A DNA stretch of 64,000 nucleotides from Medicago truncatula (GCF_003473485.1 NC_053045.1:53982494-54046493); one strand, 5' to 3'. Positions 12,576-25,293 are shown, counted from the first letter of the stretch. Numbers and translations are program-made. The notes: a model not told the origin generated them from the sequence alone.

Positions 12576-15500
12576 ATGTCAAACAATAATTTCAATATCG
12601 TTTGGTCCGGTCCTAAATTGAATTCTGAATTAGATTTCAATTATTGGGAATTTATGATGACAACACATCTTAAAGCTCACAACATCTGGAGCTATGTGGA
12701 GTCTGGTTTGCAACAAGGAGCTGATGAACTTGCTCGTAGAAGGGACCAGCTGGCACTATCACAAATTCTTCAAGGAATAGATTACTCAATTTTCGGCAAA
12801 ATAGCAAATGCGAAGACTTCGAAAGAAGCGTGGGACATATTGAAGTTGTCACATAAAGGAGTAGAGAAAGCTCAGAAATCAAAGCTGCAGTCTCTGCGTA
12901 GAGAATACGAAAGGTATGAAATGTCCAGTTCTGAAACAGTGGATCAATATTTTACTCGTGTTATAAATCTTGTCAACAAAATGAGAGTGTATGGAGAAGA
13001 TATTCAAGATAGCAAGGTGGTGGAGAAAATTCTACGCACCATGCCGATGAAATATGATCATGTGGTGACTACGATATTGGAGTCCCATGATATCGATACC
13101 TTGTCGGTAGCAGAGTTGCAGGGAAGCATTGAAAGCCATGTCAACCGAATATTGGAGAAGACTGAAAAAGTAAAGGAGGAAGCCTTGAAGAGCCAGGTGA
13201 ACCTCAACAACGTTGCTGAATCCAGTCAGATGGGTGAAGCCAGAACTCGTGACAATTTCAACAATGGAGGAAGAGGAAATTTCAGAGGAAGAGGTCGAGG
13301 AAGCTTTAGAGGAAGAGGACGTGGCAACTTCAACCAATGGAGAGACAACAATTACAACAATTTCAATCCATCCCATCAAGGAAAAGGTGGAAACAACTTT
13401 GGTTCCAATAACCGTGGCAGAGGAAGAGGTTATTACAACCAAGAGAGAACAAATAATGGTTGTTTTAATTGTGGAAAGTATGGGCACAAAGCAGCTGACT
13501 GCAGATATAAACATCAAGCAAATATGGCAGAGAATTCATATCAACATTTTGGTGAGTCTTCTCAAAATCAACATAGTTTATTTTTAGCAAGCAATACACT
13601 TTCAGAAGAAGAAAATATTTGGTATTTGGACACCGGGTGTAGTAATCACATGTGTGGGAAAAAGGAATTATTTTCTTCTCTGGACGAAACGGTAAAATCT
13701 ACCGTGAAGTTTGGAAATAATTCAAATATTCCAATTGAGGGGAAAGGCCAAATTGCTATCAGATTGAAAGATGGATCGCAAAATTTTATTGGTGATGTTT
13801 TCTATGCTCCTGGTCTTCATCACAATCTCTTAAGCATGGGACAGCTGTCTGAGAAAGATTACAACATGCAGATTCACAAAGATTATTGCACGTTGATTGA
13901 TGGAAATGGGAGATTCATCACAAAGGTAAAAATGTCTCCTAACCGCCTATTCCCTCTAAGAATTCAACATGATCAATTTTCGTGCTTGAGTTCAATAATT
14001 CCAAATGATGATTGGTTGTGGCACATGAGATTTGGTCACTTTCATTTTTCTGGATTGAATTATCTGTCACGAAAAGAATATGTTTCTGGTTTGCCTGTTG
14101 TGAAAATTCCAAGTGGTGTATGCGAGACATGTCAAATGGGAAAGAAGCATAGAGAATCATTTCCAACCGGAAAGTCTTAGAGAGCAAAGAAACTCTTGGA
14201 GATCGTTCATTCAGATTTGTGCTCGATTGAAATACCAACACCTGGTGGATGCAGGCATTTTATTACTTACATTGATGATTTTAGCAGAAAGGCATGGGTA
14301 TATTTTCTAAAGCAGAAATCAGAAGCTGTTGATTCCTTCAAGACATTCAAAGCGTTCGTAGAAAAACAAAGTGGTTGTCCAATCAAAGCACTAAGAACAG
14401 ACAGAGGCCAAGAATACCTCGTCGGCACAGATTTCTTTGAGCAACATGGAATCCAACATCAATTGACAACAAGATATACTCCTCAACAAAATGGAGTAGC
14501 TGAAAGGAAGAACAGAACAATCATGGATATGGTGAGATGTATGCTGAAAGCCAAACAAATGCCAAAGGAATTTTGGGCAGAAGCAGTTGCTACTGCAGTT
14601 TATATTTTGAACAGATGTCCAACAAAAAGTGTTCAAGAGAAGACTCCCGAAGAAGCATGGAGTGGAAGGAGGCCCTCAATCAGGCACCTCAGAGTTTTTG
14701 GATGTATTGCTTATGCTCATGTACCAGATCAAATAAGAAAGAAGTTAGATGATAAAGGCGAGAGATGTATTTTTATTGGCTACTGCTCAAATTCAAAGGC
14801 CTATAAGCTTTACAATCCAGAGACCAAGAAGGTGATCATCAGTAGAGATGTGACATTTGATGAAGGAGGAATGTGGAATTGGTCATCAAAGTCACAAAAG
14901 GAGCCGATTGTAACTCCAAATGATTATGAAGAGGAAGATGAGCATGTAGATACAACACCTGATGAGCCTGATGAGCCAGAAACATCGAACAGAGAAAAAA
15001 GGAATCGAAGATTACCAGCTCGACTACAAGATTGTGTTTTGGGTACCGACAATGACCCATCTGATGAAGAGATCATTAACTTTGCTTTGTTTGCAGATTG
15101 TGAGCCAATTACTTTTGAAGAAGCCTCGCGTGATGAAAATTGGATAAAAGCTATGGATGAAGAAATCAATGCAATTGAGAAGAATAAAACATGGGAGCTG
15201 ACTGAATTACCACCAGACAAGAAGCCAATAGGAGTGAAGTGGGTGTACAAGACAAAGTACAAACCCAGTGGTGAGATTGATCGCTATAAAGCGAGGCTGG
15301 TGGCTAAAGGCTACAAACAAAAACCAGGTATTGATTATTTTGAAGTATTTGCTCCTGTTGCGAGATTAGATACAATTCGCATGCTTATTTCACTCTCAGC
15401 TCAAAATAACTGGAAAATACATCAAATGGATGTTAAGTCTGCATTTCTTAATGGTACTTTGGAAGAAGAAGTGTATGTTGAGCAGCCTGCAGGATATGTG

Positions 15501-16631
15501 GTTAGAGGAAAGGAGGATAAAGTATATAGATTGAAGAAAGCATTGTATGGCTTGAAGCAGGCGCCAAGAGCATGGTACAAAAAGATTGATTCTTATTTTA
15601 TTCAAAACGGCTTTCAGAGATGTCCATTCGAGCACACACTCTACATCAAATTCATTGATCCTGGAGATGTTCTTATTGTGTGCCTCTATGTTGATGATCT
15701 GATATTCACCGGTAACAATTCAAAGATGATCGCTGAATTCAGGGAGGCTATGATAAGTTATTTTGAAATGACAGATTTGGGCCTGATGTCCTATTTTCTC
15801 GACATTGAGGTCATTCAACAGAAGGATGGAATCTTTATCTCTCAGAAGAAGTATGCAAGTGATATTTTGAAGAAATTCAAGATGGAGCATTCAAAGCCAA
15901 TTTCCACGCCGGTTGAAGAAAAGTTGAAGCTGACAAGAGAAAGCGATGGTAAAAGGGTAGACTCAACTCATTACAAAAGTTTGATTGGAAGTTTGAGATA
16001 TTTGACTGCAACAAGGCCATATATAGTATATGGAGTTATTTTACTTAGCAGATACATGGAGGATCCGTGTGTTAGTCACTTGCAAGGAGCCAAGAGGATT
16101 CTTCGTTATATTAAAGGTACTCTGACCGAAGGAATTTTTTATGGTAATAATAGTGATGTGAAGCTTGTTGGATATACAGATAGTGATTGGGCAGGAGATA
16201 CAGAAACAAGAAAAAGCACGTCAGGGTACGCATTTCATCTAGGAACCAGTGCAATATCATGGTCTTCGAAGAAACAACCTGTGGTCGCTCTTTCAACAGC
16301 AGAAGCAGAATATATAGCAGCAACCAGTTGTGCTACTCAAACAGTGTGGCTGAGAAGAATTTTAGAAGTGATGCATCATGAGCAGAACACTCCTACAAAG
16401 ATATATTGTGATAACAAGTCAGCAATTGCATTGAGCAAAAATCCAGTTTTTCATGGACGGTCCAAGCATATTGACATCCGGTTTCACAAGATACGAGAGT
16501 TAATTGCTGAGAAAGAAGTGGTGATCGAGTACTGTCCCACTGAAGAGCAAATTGCAGATATTTTTACAAAGCCATTGAAGATTGAGTCATTTTACAAATT
16601 GAAGAAAATGCTTGGAATGATGAAAGCTTGA
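12576..16631 (+). pseudogene. copia gag-pol coding region, with about one break
   Basis: Fossil polyprotein region. In order: a UBN2-type Gag domain near the start, an RGRGRG-rich tract, a CCHC zinc knuckle (CFNCGKYGHKAADC), an aspartic protease site (DTGCSNH), a GAG pre-integrase HH-CC region, the integrase core, the copia reverse transcriptase with YVDD (in [10 protein letters not shown]), and RNase H (TDSDWAGD, then STAEAEY) at the end. It looks almost whole, with about one break, and probably depends on other copies for movement. Confidence 0.92.
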
Positions 16632-16645
16632 TTTAAGGGAGGCAA

Positions 16646-16991
16646 TGTTAGAAATTAAATCAAGAAATATCTAGAAGAGTATAGAAGCTTGGAGTTACTC
16701 TTTGTCATTAAGAGTTAAAAATATCTATATTATGTAGCACCCCCTAGAATAATCTTGTAACCAAAAGAATAATCTAGTGCTGATTGTACACCACCTCTAT
16801 AGGAATAATCTAGCACCATCCATAGCTAGAAAAATCTAGTAACCGACATTAAGTTTAAGAGCCTATAAAAGGCACATGCTTGTACCATATTGTATCATCA
16901 AGTCTTCGACAATAAAATTAGTGTGTGTTCAAAGAAATTCTCCATTATTCTCTTAGTTATAACTTTGTGAGTTTGTGTCCCACTGATATCA
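16646..16991 (+). repeat. copia element 3' LTR
   Basis: 346 bp, two substitutions from the 5' LTR, preceded by the purine tract at 16634-16645 and followed by target duplication TCAAC. Confidence 0.95.
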
Positions 16992-17201
16992 TCAACCTTT
17001 CCCATCTTCATTCGAAGTTCCGAGGGGGTTGTCATAATCTCTACAGGAACACAATCATAAATGTAAAAATCTACTGACTTAAAGTTTAACATATAACGTT
17101 AGCTAATAATTTTTTGTTAATTTTAATCAGAAAATAATAATTCATAAAAAAATAATGCAAATCTCCACGAAAATGTTGGCATTATTTGGTTCATTTCTCC
17201 C

Positions 17202-17420
17202 AGTGTTGTCAAACGGCTGTTATAGCAGCATTACAGTACTAAAGCGTTAAGAGAATTAGAACATATTGCTCTTTTTCCGTGAAACACTATTTAGTAAAAA
17301 ACTCGAATAAGGTTCACAGTAGCGCCGCAATAGCAGGAACAATATTCACTGTGAACCTAAATAGCATGCCGCGTAACATAATTTTAATGTAGCACTATTG
17401 ATAAGAGTTTGGTTACAGTT
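17202..17420. repeat. hAT-like MITE in the block 2 MIS12 relic
   Basis: The left end is CAGTGTTGTCAAAC and the right end is an approximate inverse. It is flanked by near-duplicates of ATTTCTCC, an 8-bp duplication typical of hAT. The same insertion is at 21731-21951 in block 3 and is absent from the intact MIS12 intron near 28165. Confidence 0.72.
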
Positions 17421-17715
17421 ATTTCTTCCTTAATAAGGTTCACGGTATTAACATCCTGACCAATGGTACCTATGCTGGTCGCCCCTAAATGATGCTCCCA
17501 TTTCATGAAGCAAACTATATGTGAAGTATAAAGCACAATCGAAAGACAGATTGTCCTGAATGTTCATTATTTACAAAATTATTTTGAGATACTACTAGTT
17601 ACTTATTTAACTGACTGTGTAATTGGAAAAACACAACAAAAGTGTATCCAAAGAATTTAGCGTTCTTTTGTATCATCAAATTGCATGAGAAAAGCAGTAT
17701 AAATGTGTTGATACT

Positions 17716-17780
17716 TTTTTTTTTTTTATCTTGCATATATTATGCATTGTTTCTACCAACTGAGTTAAGCTCACGAGGAT
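17716..17780 (-). repeat. short SINE insertion with target duplication
   Basis: A 65-bp insertion in block 2, absent from block 3. On the minus strand it starts ATCCTCGTGAGCTTAACTCA (a tRNA-like A-box region) and ends in an A tail. It is flanked by a 15-bp target duplication, AAATGTGTTGATACT and AAATATGTTGATACT. It is too short to be a full SINE, so it is a truncated tRNA-derived one. Confidence 0.65.
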
Positions 17781-17883
17781 AAATATGTTGATACTTAATA
17801 CATAGAGACAGGTACAAAAATGGAGTATCCCAAGCTTGAATTAAATAGAAATAATAAATGAATACAGGATAAAAAAAAAAAAA

Positions 17884-19119
17884 GAGTACTTGTTAAGGAA
17901 ACAAGAAAAGAAATAAAAGAAAAAAATTATGTGGAAAATGTCATGTTTTTAAAATTTCAAGGTATTATTAAATCACTACAATTTTCAAGGGTCCTATGTG
18001 ACATAAGTTATAGTAAAACGGTTCGATAAAACTGACACACTTCAGACTATGTGACATCACATCAGTTTGCCTGCCTTTGCGAGGGACAAAGCAAGGGCCT
18101 TACATTGGTCTTTATTTTAAAATAATAATAATTTAATTTATTTTGTAATACGAATTTAATTTTTTAATAAAATTGAAAATTGATTATTAATAAGACAGCG
18201 CAGTCACATTTTTTCTGAAAAGATGCCTCATCAATCAAGGATAACATAAGACACGGGTGAAACCCTCTTAAATTTATTGGATTTTGAATTTAAAAAGAAA
18301 AATGCTAAAATTTACGAAAAAGTCAATGCAAGAAACACACGAAGTTTTAATGATTTTCAACTTTTCCAACTTGTTTGCCACCAAAAGCGGAAGTAACTCC
18401 CTTCCCACTATTGCAAAGGGTGACACGTAAGGTTTCGTTTATTACTTTAGGTTTTGTTTGCAAGTTTGAAGGGGAAGTCTTGGGAAAAAAGGAATGAGCA
18501 AGTGGAAGAAATAGAGGAAAATGAGAGGGGAGGGTTTTGGGGGTTAACTTTTCTTCATAATACTAAACCCCCTCATTTGGGGGAACTAAAAAATTGTATT
18601 GGAGGAGGATTTTTGGGGATTTTGGAAGGTTTATATGAATTTTTCATAATACTCCAATTGTTTGAAACGTATCAAAATAATGATTGAAACATTCAAAATC
18701 AATAAATATTAATAATGATAATTTATGATTTTTGTAAAAAAAAAAAACAGATTTAAAGTTTCTTCGGCAGTTAACTACCGAAGTTTTCTTCGATAGTTAA
18801 CTGCAGCCGATTCCGTAATTCGGCAGTTATTTACATGTGTTTTTCAGCCTAAGAAAATGTGTATACAACAATTTTCCGGGAAGAGTTGTATCATTAGAGT
18901 AAGAAAGAAGGATAAATTACTTCAAGATGATGGAGCATCATGGACCCCACTTAAAATACCAAAGTTGGATTGCACCTTTGGAGTCACTTCTATCAAACTA
19001 TGAATTTTTTTTTTCTTTTTTAAGGAGAAATGTTGCGTAATTTGCGTGCCCTTTTCACTAGGTTAATCAAGTTGGCATCACATTTTCCACCCATTGTATT
19101 GCATGCTTGTAATGATGCC
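17884..19119. other. intergenic; end of block 2, MITE-like DNA and start of block 3
   Basis: 17884-18190 aligns with about 22801-23650 behind SSL-3. 18440-18700 is rich in GGGAGGGG and CCCCCTC runs resembling the Tourist-type MITEs near 55-56 kb. 18750-18835 has palindromic CTTCGGCAGTTAACTACCGA-type sequence. From about 18885 the block 3 SSL promoter region begins, similar to 25030 onward. Confidence 0.5.
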
Positions 19120-19127
19120 TATAAATA
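19120..19127 (+). promoter_or_regulatory. SSL-3 TATA box
   Basis: TATAAATA lies in the conserved GCCTATAAATACATTACTTA context, 76 bp before the first TATA-downstream ATG used (19203). No intact RY motif is present. Confidence 0.6.
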
Positions 19128-19202
19128 CATTACTTAGTTCTAGTTAGAATTCGCACCTTACATAAAAAATAAAATTAACTTGTTATTGGCAGTAATAATA
19201 CC

Positions 19203-20622
19203 ATGTCGAAGTCGATGGTTGTCACTGTTATTCTTCTTGCTATCTTTCTACTGTGTTCTCCATCATCGGTAGCCATATTACTGAACAAGCTTCAGCTGCC
19301 ACCACCAGTGATAGGACCTGAGGCACTTGCATTTGATAGAAACGGTGGAGGACCTTATGTTACTTCTTCTGATGGAAGAATTTTTAAATATGTTGGTCCA
19401 AGTGAAGGTTTCAAGGAATATGCTTACACTTCTCCCAATAGGTAAATATATAAATCATTCATCAACTATTACCCTAACATGAATCAAGTGACCATTTACT
19501 TAGTAATTTATTTTTATAAATAAAAAGTAAAAACATACTAAAATGAAAGTAAAAAATGATTGTTTTTATATTTGGTTCAGGAACAGGACAATCTGTGATG
19601 GATTTTCCGACTTCTCAAATATCCAAGCAATATGTGGAAGGCCATTAGGATTGGGTTTCAATCATCAAACAGGAGATTTGTATGCAGCCGATGGTTATTA
19701 CGGGCTTGTAAAGGTTGGCCCCAATGGAGGGAAAGCAACCCAATTAGTTGGACCTGCACAATCTAACTCTACTGTGTTTGCTAATGGTTTGGATGTAGAC
19801 TCAAACACTGGAATCGTTTATTTTACCATAGCTAGCACTAAATTCCAGCCCAAGTAAGCATAGTTTTCTCTACTTACAATATTGTCTTTGCAGCTATATA
19901 CCAATTCTTCTCATAAATTATCAGCTTATATTATAAAAATATGTTCAAATACCTTATAAATATACCCCTAACATCGGTGACGCATGTTCTTTTCTATTTC
20001 TGCTTTCTTTCCTCAAATAATTTGGAGGGTTCAATTATGTTATTGTTTATGGTTGATTAAACATTTGTTTAGTTTCAAAATCATGGATGCAGTAGCACAT
20101 TTTATATTAGTGCATGCAACTAACAAATGTGCACTTAACTTGATTTTTAATAGAGATTTCCCGACAGCGCTGCTAACCGGTGGCATTGGAGATAATTCAG
20201 GAAGCCTATTGAGTTATGATCCAAGCAACAACCAGACAACAGTGTTTCTGAGAAATCTTACATTTGCATCTGGGGTGGCAGTAAGCGGAGATGGCTCATT
20301 TGTACTTGTTAGTGAATATTTTGCAAACAGAATTCGGAGAGTGTGGTTGAAAGGACCAAAAGCAAATTCGTCAGATTTATTCATGTTACTTGCTGGAAGA
20401 CCAGATAACATAAAGAGGAATTCAAGAGGCCAATTTTGGATTGCAGTTAATACTGTTACTTTGTCTTCGGGCGTTAGAGTGACCGAGAATGGTATAGTTT
20501 TACAGATTGTGTCTCTTGTTGAGGAGTATGGTCTTGAAGCGGCTAGTGAGGTTCAAGAGTACAATGGAACACTCTATGGTGGCTCCCTGCTTGCTTCTTA
20601 TGCAATCATTTTTACTCCCTAG
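19203..20622 (+). CDS. strictosidine-synthase-like protein, copy 3 (SSL-3)
   Basis: Three exons: 19203-19441, 19581-19853 and 20154-20622, giving 326 aa with canonical splice sites. A signal peptide (MSKSMVVTVILLAIFLLCSP...) ends SSVA. Relative to SSL-2 it lacks about nine residues in a propeller loop (AVNTVTLSSGVRV versus VSSFLGTPRSPGCSTLPSGV), a region that varies in length among all four copies. The C-terminal ASEVQEYNGTLYGGSLLASY is conserved, with Ser at the catalytic Glu position. It looks functional. A three-unit 25-bp minisatellite begins 40 bp after its stop codon. Confidence 0.86.
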
Positions 20623-20661
20623 AGTTTTTTACTTGTTGCCATCTTTGTATGGCTATAAAAT

Positions 20662-20736
20662 AAAATTACCTAAGGACTAAATAAAGAAAATTACCTAAGG
20701 ACAAAATAAAGAAAATTACCTAAGGACTAAATAAAG
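20662..20736 (+). repeat. three-copy 25-bp minisatellite
   Basis: Three head-to-tail units (AAAATTACCTAAGGACTAAA plus TAAAG), with one substitution in the middle unit. SSL-4 has one unit at the same place (about 26886), so the expansion is specific to block 3. Confidence 0.85.
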
Positions 20737-21299
20737 AAAATTATTGATCATATATATATATATATATATATTTTTTTTTTTTTGGTACAAAGTTATTGAT
20801 CATATTATACACCCGCAGTGGCACTCAAAAACATTTATATAGCTAACAATATATATTTTTCTGATCATTTACATAGATTAACAAAATAGACAACTAAATC
20901 CTCAATAAATTAATTCTTACTAAAACAGGCAAATAAATCCTCAAGAAATCAATTCTAACGGAATGATTAAATAACAAGACTTCTGTACTCATAAAATCAA
21001 GATTGTGTATATGCCAAAGAGCTTAAATGGACAAAAGTAAGTAACAACTAACTTCACATGACATGACAAAAGATGTTTTAGCCCAAGTGAACCTCTACTC
21101 TCTAAAGGCAACAACCAAGTATTGAAATGAATGTTTACTTACTATATCCCTGCTGCAAGGCTCACATGAAAACCAGTAAAATTAAGAATTAATTCATTAA
21201 ACAGAAAACTAAAGCTGTAAACAACAATTCCTTAACATGTGTTATTGTTTTCTTTATGACTTTCCCTTTACATATTCACCTTTGGTGAAGAAATCTCTT
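20737..21299. other. SSL-3 downstream region
   Basis: Contains a TA run (20752-20770) and the segment shared with 8975-9480 and 27000-27480. No gene seen. Confidence 0.5.
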
Positions 21300-22437
21300 C
21301 AAATTTTGTATTAGAGAGGCCTGCAACCAGAAATGTTCAACACAGAACTAAGAAGTTCAACCTGTGAAAATTAATTCATGTTTCAGAACAATGAATGATA
21401 TTTTGGTTACCTTTGGCAGCATATATAGCAGAAATGTCCATTTTATTGTTGTCATTCCTTTTTGCTTTCATTTTTCCTGTCTCTTCAATCATGTCATGTT
21501 GGTATCAACCTTTCCCATCTTCATTCGAAGTTCTAATAGGTTGTCACAGTCTCTACAAGAACACAATCATAAATGTAAAAATATACTGACTTAAAGTTCA
21601 ACATATAATATTAGGTAATAATTTGTTGATAATTTTAATCAGAAAATAAAATTTCTATTCCTTCCTAACTTAATAAAAAAAATAATGCCGATCTCCATAA
21701 AAAAGTTGGCATCATTTGGTTCATTTCTCCGAGTGTTGTCAAACAACTGCTATAGCAGCGTTAGTCTTATAGCATAAGAGAATTTGAACATATTGCTCTT
21801 TTTCCGTGATACGCTATTTTGTAAAAAACTTTGTCAAATAAGATTCATAGTAGCGCCCCTGTAGCAGGAAAAAGGTTCAATGTGAACCTAAATAGCATGT
21901 CGCGTAACAGAATTTTAACATAGCACTATTGTTCAGCGTTTGATAACAGTGGTTTCTCCCTTAATAAGGTTCACGGTATTAACATCCTGACCTATGGCAC
22001 CTATGCTGGTCGCCCCTAAATGTTGCTCCCCTTTCACACAAATCTTAATCTTCTACATATAAGACATGAAACAAACTATATGTGAAGTATAAAGCACAAT
22101 CAAAAGACAGACTGTCCTGAAGGTTCATGATTTACAAAAATATTTTGAGGTACTATAGCTAGTTATTTATTTAACTGACTGTGTAATTTGAAAAACACAA
22201 AACAAAAGTGTATCCAAAGAATTTAGTGTTCTTTTGTATCATGAGAAAAGCAGTACAAATGTGTTGATACTTAATACATACAGACAGGTACGAAAAATGG
22301 AGCATCCCAAGCTTGATTAAAAAATAGAAATCATAAATACAGTATCAATAGTAGTTCTGAGTAGCACAAGATCTTCATTTGCAAAACATAAAAACATGAA
22401 CAAAAAGATGATAAGAAGCTCTTAAATTACCCTGAAG
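21300..22437 (-). pseudogene. MIS12 3' fragment, duplicated relic (block 3)
   Basis: This matches the intact MIS12 locus from exon 7 (27771 region) up to the splice donor of exon 5. At 22360-22437 the sequence TTCTGAGTAGCACA through CTCTTAAATTACCCTGAA matches 28517-28596. Homology stops at this point, so the duplication break lies at the 3' end of MIS12 exon 5. The exon 6 and 7 sequences have diverged, and a hAT-like MITE interrupts the intron. It is not a functional gene. Confidence 0.84.
21731..21951. repeat. hAT-like MITE in the block 3 MIS12 relic
   Basis: Ends GAGTGTTGTCAAAC and GTTTGATAACAGTG, with ATTTCTCC and GTTTCTCC flanks as an imperfect 8-bp duplication. Same insertion as 17202-17420. 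Confidence 0.75.
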
Positions 22438-25285
22438 GGAACATAGCAAGGGCGCACAAGAACAACTCTTGATGATCGAGGGAACTTAATCATAATCATC
22501 ACCATTTTATTTTATTTTTAACAACATAAAAGAATTAATATAATAATTAATATAACAATTAACTTTAAAATAAATAATTAAATTATAAAAAAATTGAATC
22601 AAGAACAACCATCCCTTATTAATTATAGTCAGTGAATTAGTTAGATAATTGAAATACAATAAATAGTGGTATATTAGTGAAAAAAATAATAAATATTGTA
22701 TTGATAGTATAAAAGAGAAACAAATAGTTTGAGACAAATAAAAATAAATAGGACATCTAATTTGAGATGGAGAGAGTACTTTTTTTTTTTAAGGAAGATG
22801 GAGGGAGTACTTGTTAAGGAACCAAGAAAAGAAATAAAGGAAAAAATTTATGTGGAAAATGTCACTTTCCTAAAATCTTTAATTTGCTGGGGAAAGAACC
22901 CATGGGAAAAGTAACAAAGCCCTGGTAAACAAGAAATTGCTAGGAGCTAAATGAGGGGCATGATCCTGTTAGCGCAGCACTTAAATGCTTGTCACACAAG
23001 CAATAAAACCAGAAGCAGTTTTGTGTTTCTAAGGTTTTGACAGGTTTTGTGATTATGTGATTTAGAGAGAATGAGAAAAGAGAAAGATTATAGAATTGAA
23101 GAATGTAATTGTATTATTGATTCTACTGTGAAAAATGTACAAGGAATGAGCTTATATACAAGCAAGTGTTAGGTTACTTGAAGCACAAGTAAAGTAACAA
23201 CCCTAACTCTTATTTTCTAAAACTCTAAAAAACTTGTAACAAACTTCAAAACAAACTAAAACAAGATGTGATTAATCAACTAAGCATGATTACCACTAAT
23301 GTAAACTTGAATTAACTACTACAACTAAAAGATCCCTCGCAAAAATGATCGACGTAGGTGTTATCCGATGGATATAACCCCTGCCAAATATGCGAGGGCC
23401 AAACCCCTCACAAAGGCTTTGTCAAAAAGTGAGAGTGCTCTTGGAATAACCGGAGACAAAAAGGTTCAGTCAACACAAACTTCATAATGATGTGACGTCA
23501 CATCAATTTACAACTAGCTTTGCGAGGGATAAAGTGAGGGTCTTACCTTGATTTTTTTTTTTTAAATAATAATTTGTTTTATTTTATAATACAAATTTAA
23601 TTTTTTATTTAAATTGAAAACTGATTATTAATTTTTTTTAATCAAAAGATTCTTTTGCAATAGTTTAAATTGCATTCTCCATTTATTTTATGAAAATAGA
23701 GAAGATCCTTACTTTACCGAGGGTATCTTTAATTTCCCTTACATTTAGGATGCTTATAATCTAATTAGTGTTAGGCGCCGTTCTTTTTTAAATTTGGAAG
23801 TGGATCATAGATGATTGTTTGTCAATTCATATTCAATTTAGGTAGGATAGGGTTATGTTATTCAAATTCAAATTAGGCCAAATAGTAAACTTGGTTATAT
23901 TTTAGGTAGGCTAGGGTTTTCTATTAAGAGAGAAATTAGATTTGGTTGTCTAGGGTTAGCTTGGAGACTTTGTTCCATTTTTATTTATTAATTAGACTTT
24001 CCATCCGTGCTGCTGCACGGGTCATATACATCGTAGATGTAGTAGATAAAAATAAATATCAATGCATATCAAAGAGAATGAAATATGTGGTCCTAAATAT
24101 ATGCAGATGTTGGAATTCGAACCTCAGACACCACACTTATTCACCTTAAAAATATTAATTTTTATCAATTGTGTGTTACTTCATTCTTTTGTTAAAATTA
24201 TATGTCAATGTTATATTATTGGTATGTTACTTCATCTATTTTTTTTATTTTTTTTTGACAAAATGTTACTTCATTCTTTTGTAAAAATTATATGTTAATG
24301 TTATATTATGTACCTAAAAATAGCTCATTCTTAACCTCAACATGTAAAATGTTTTATTTAAATAATTTTCCTTTTATCGAATATTTGGCCTTTACCGTAA
24401 ATGATATCCTTTAACTGTTTGTTGAAATGTTTCTTCCATCTGTTTATATAGATTGCAAAATTCTGGTGCATTTTGTGGTAGATATTTAACAAAGAGAGTT
24501 CAGTTCTAATTTGGATGAAAAGTGTAATATTAACAAAAAAAAATGTTGCTATAATCTTTCAAAACCCTTTAATTCCAATAGGGCGATTTGTTTTTTTGAA
24601 GAAATAGGGCGATTTGTTTTGAAGAAATAAGGGAAATAAAGCGATGCCGATTTGCTTTGTTCATGAAAATAGAAGATTAGATGTGAGCATTAGGGTTGTT
24701 CATGAAAATAGGAGATTAGGTGTGAGCATTAGGGTTAAAACAGTAAAATTATGCAATAGGGTTTAGGTTAAAATTAGGGCTTACGAGTTAACTTTAATAT
24801 ATAAGAAGATTAATATTAAGATTAAGATTAGATGAAATGTTAGAAGAAATACTCTTTTTAAGTAAGCTCAAAAAAATTGATATAAGCTTGAAGTTGTATT
24901 GTACGCATGATAATGGGGTGGGGATGGATTTCACCCTCTCCATCTCCGTCCCTGAATTTCATATTCTTATCCGTTAATCTACTCGATCCCTGACAGGAAT
25001 GAGAGATTGAACTCCATACACTATATGAGTTCCTAAGAGTTGTATCATTAGAGTAAAAAAAAAAAAAATAGATAAGTTGCTTGAAAATGATGTAGCATCG
25101 TGGACCCCACTTAAATACCAAAGTTGGATTGCACCTTTGGAGTCACTTCTATCAAACTATGATTTTTTTATTTTTTTTTAAGGAGAAATGTTGCCTAATT
25201 TGCGTGCCCTTTTCACTAGGTTAATCAAGTTGGCATCACATTTTCTACCTATTGCATTGCATGCTTGTAATGATGCCAACATGCC
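22438..25285. other. intergenic between block 3 and block 4
   Basis: 22801-23650 matches the end of block 2 (17884-18190). The rest is AT-rich. 24100-24170 resembles the 3' part of a tRNA-derived SINE (GGAATTCGAACCTCAGACAC, then CACTTATTCACCTT). No gene is seen. From about 25030 the block 4 SSL promoter region begins. Confidence 0.5.
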
Positions 25286-25293
25286 TATAAATA
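25286..25293 (+). promoter_or_regulatory. SSL-4 TATA box
   Basis: TATAAATA in the same context as the other copies, 71 bp before the ATG at 25364. Confidence 0.6.

Larger units (their letters stand above)
12111..16991 (+). mobile_element. Ty1-copia LTR retrotransposon, nearly whole and young
   Basis: This 4,881-bp element has two 346-bp LTRs starting TGTTAG and ending TATCA, flanked by the 5-bp target duplication TCAAC (12106-12110 and 16992-16996). A primer-binding site TGGTATCAGAGC (initiator Met tRNA type) follows the 5' LTR and a purine tract AAGGGAGG precedes the 3' LTR. The order gag-protease-integrase-RT-RNase H places it in copia. The LTRs differ at 2 of 346 sites, which suggests an age of about 0.2 million years at a rate of 1.3e-8 per site per year. 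The coding region has about one break. The matching empty site is seen at about 21512 in the block behind SSL-3. Confidence 0.96.
11909..17090 (-). pseudogene. MIS12 3' fragment, duplicated relic (block 2), split by a copia element
   Basis: 11909-12105 and 16992-17090 match the 3' exons and flanks of the intact MIS12 gene (around 27760-28040) on the minus strand, including the sequences of exons 7 and 6. The copy has drifted, and the copia insertion at 12111-16991 splits it within the exon 6 sequence. MIS12 intron-like sequence continues to about 17880, with a MITE and a SINE fragment inserted. Only the end of MIS12 is present, so it cannot encode the kinetochore protein. Confidence 0.82.

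Noticed and set aside
13032-13517. Long open frame on the minus strand within the copia element
   Set aside because: It is the antisense shadow of the gag region, with low-complexity Ser/Val runs.
18454-18687. 77-codon frame
   Set aside because: It is made of GGGAGGGG / CCCCTC MITE-like sequence.
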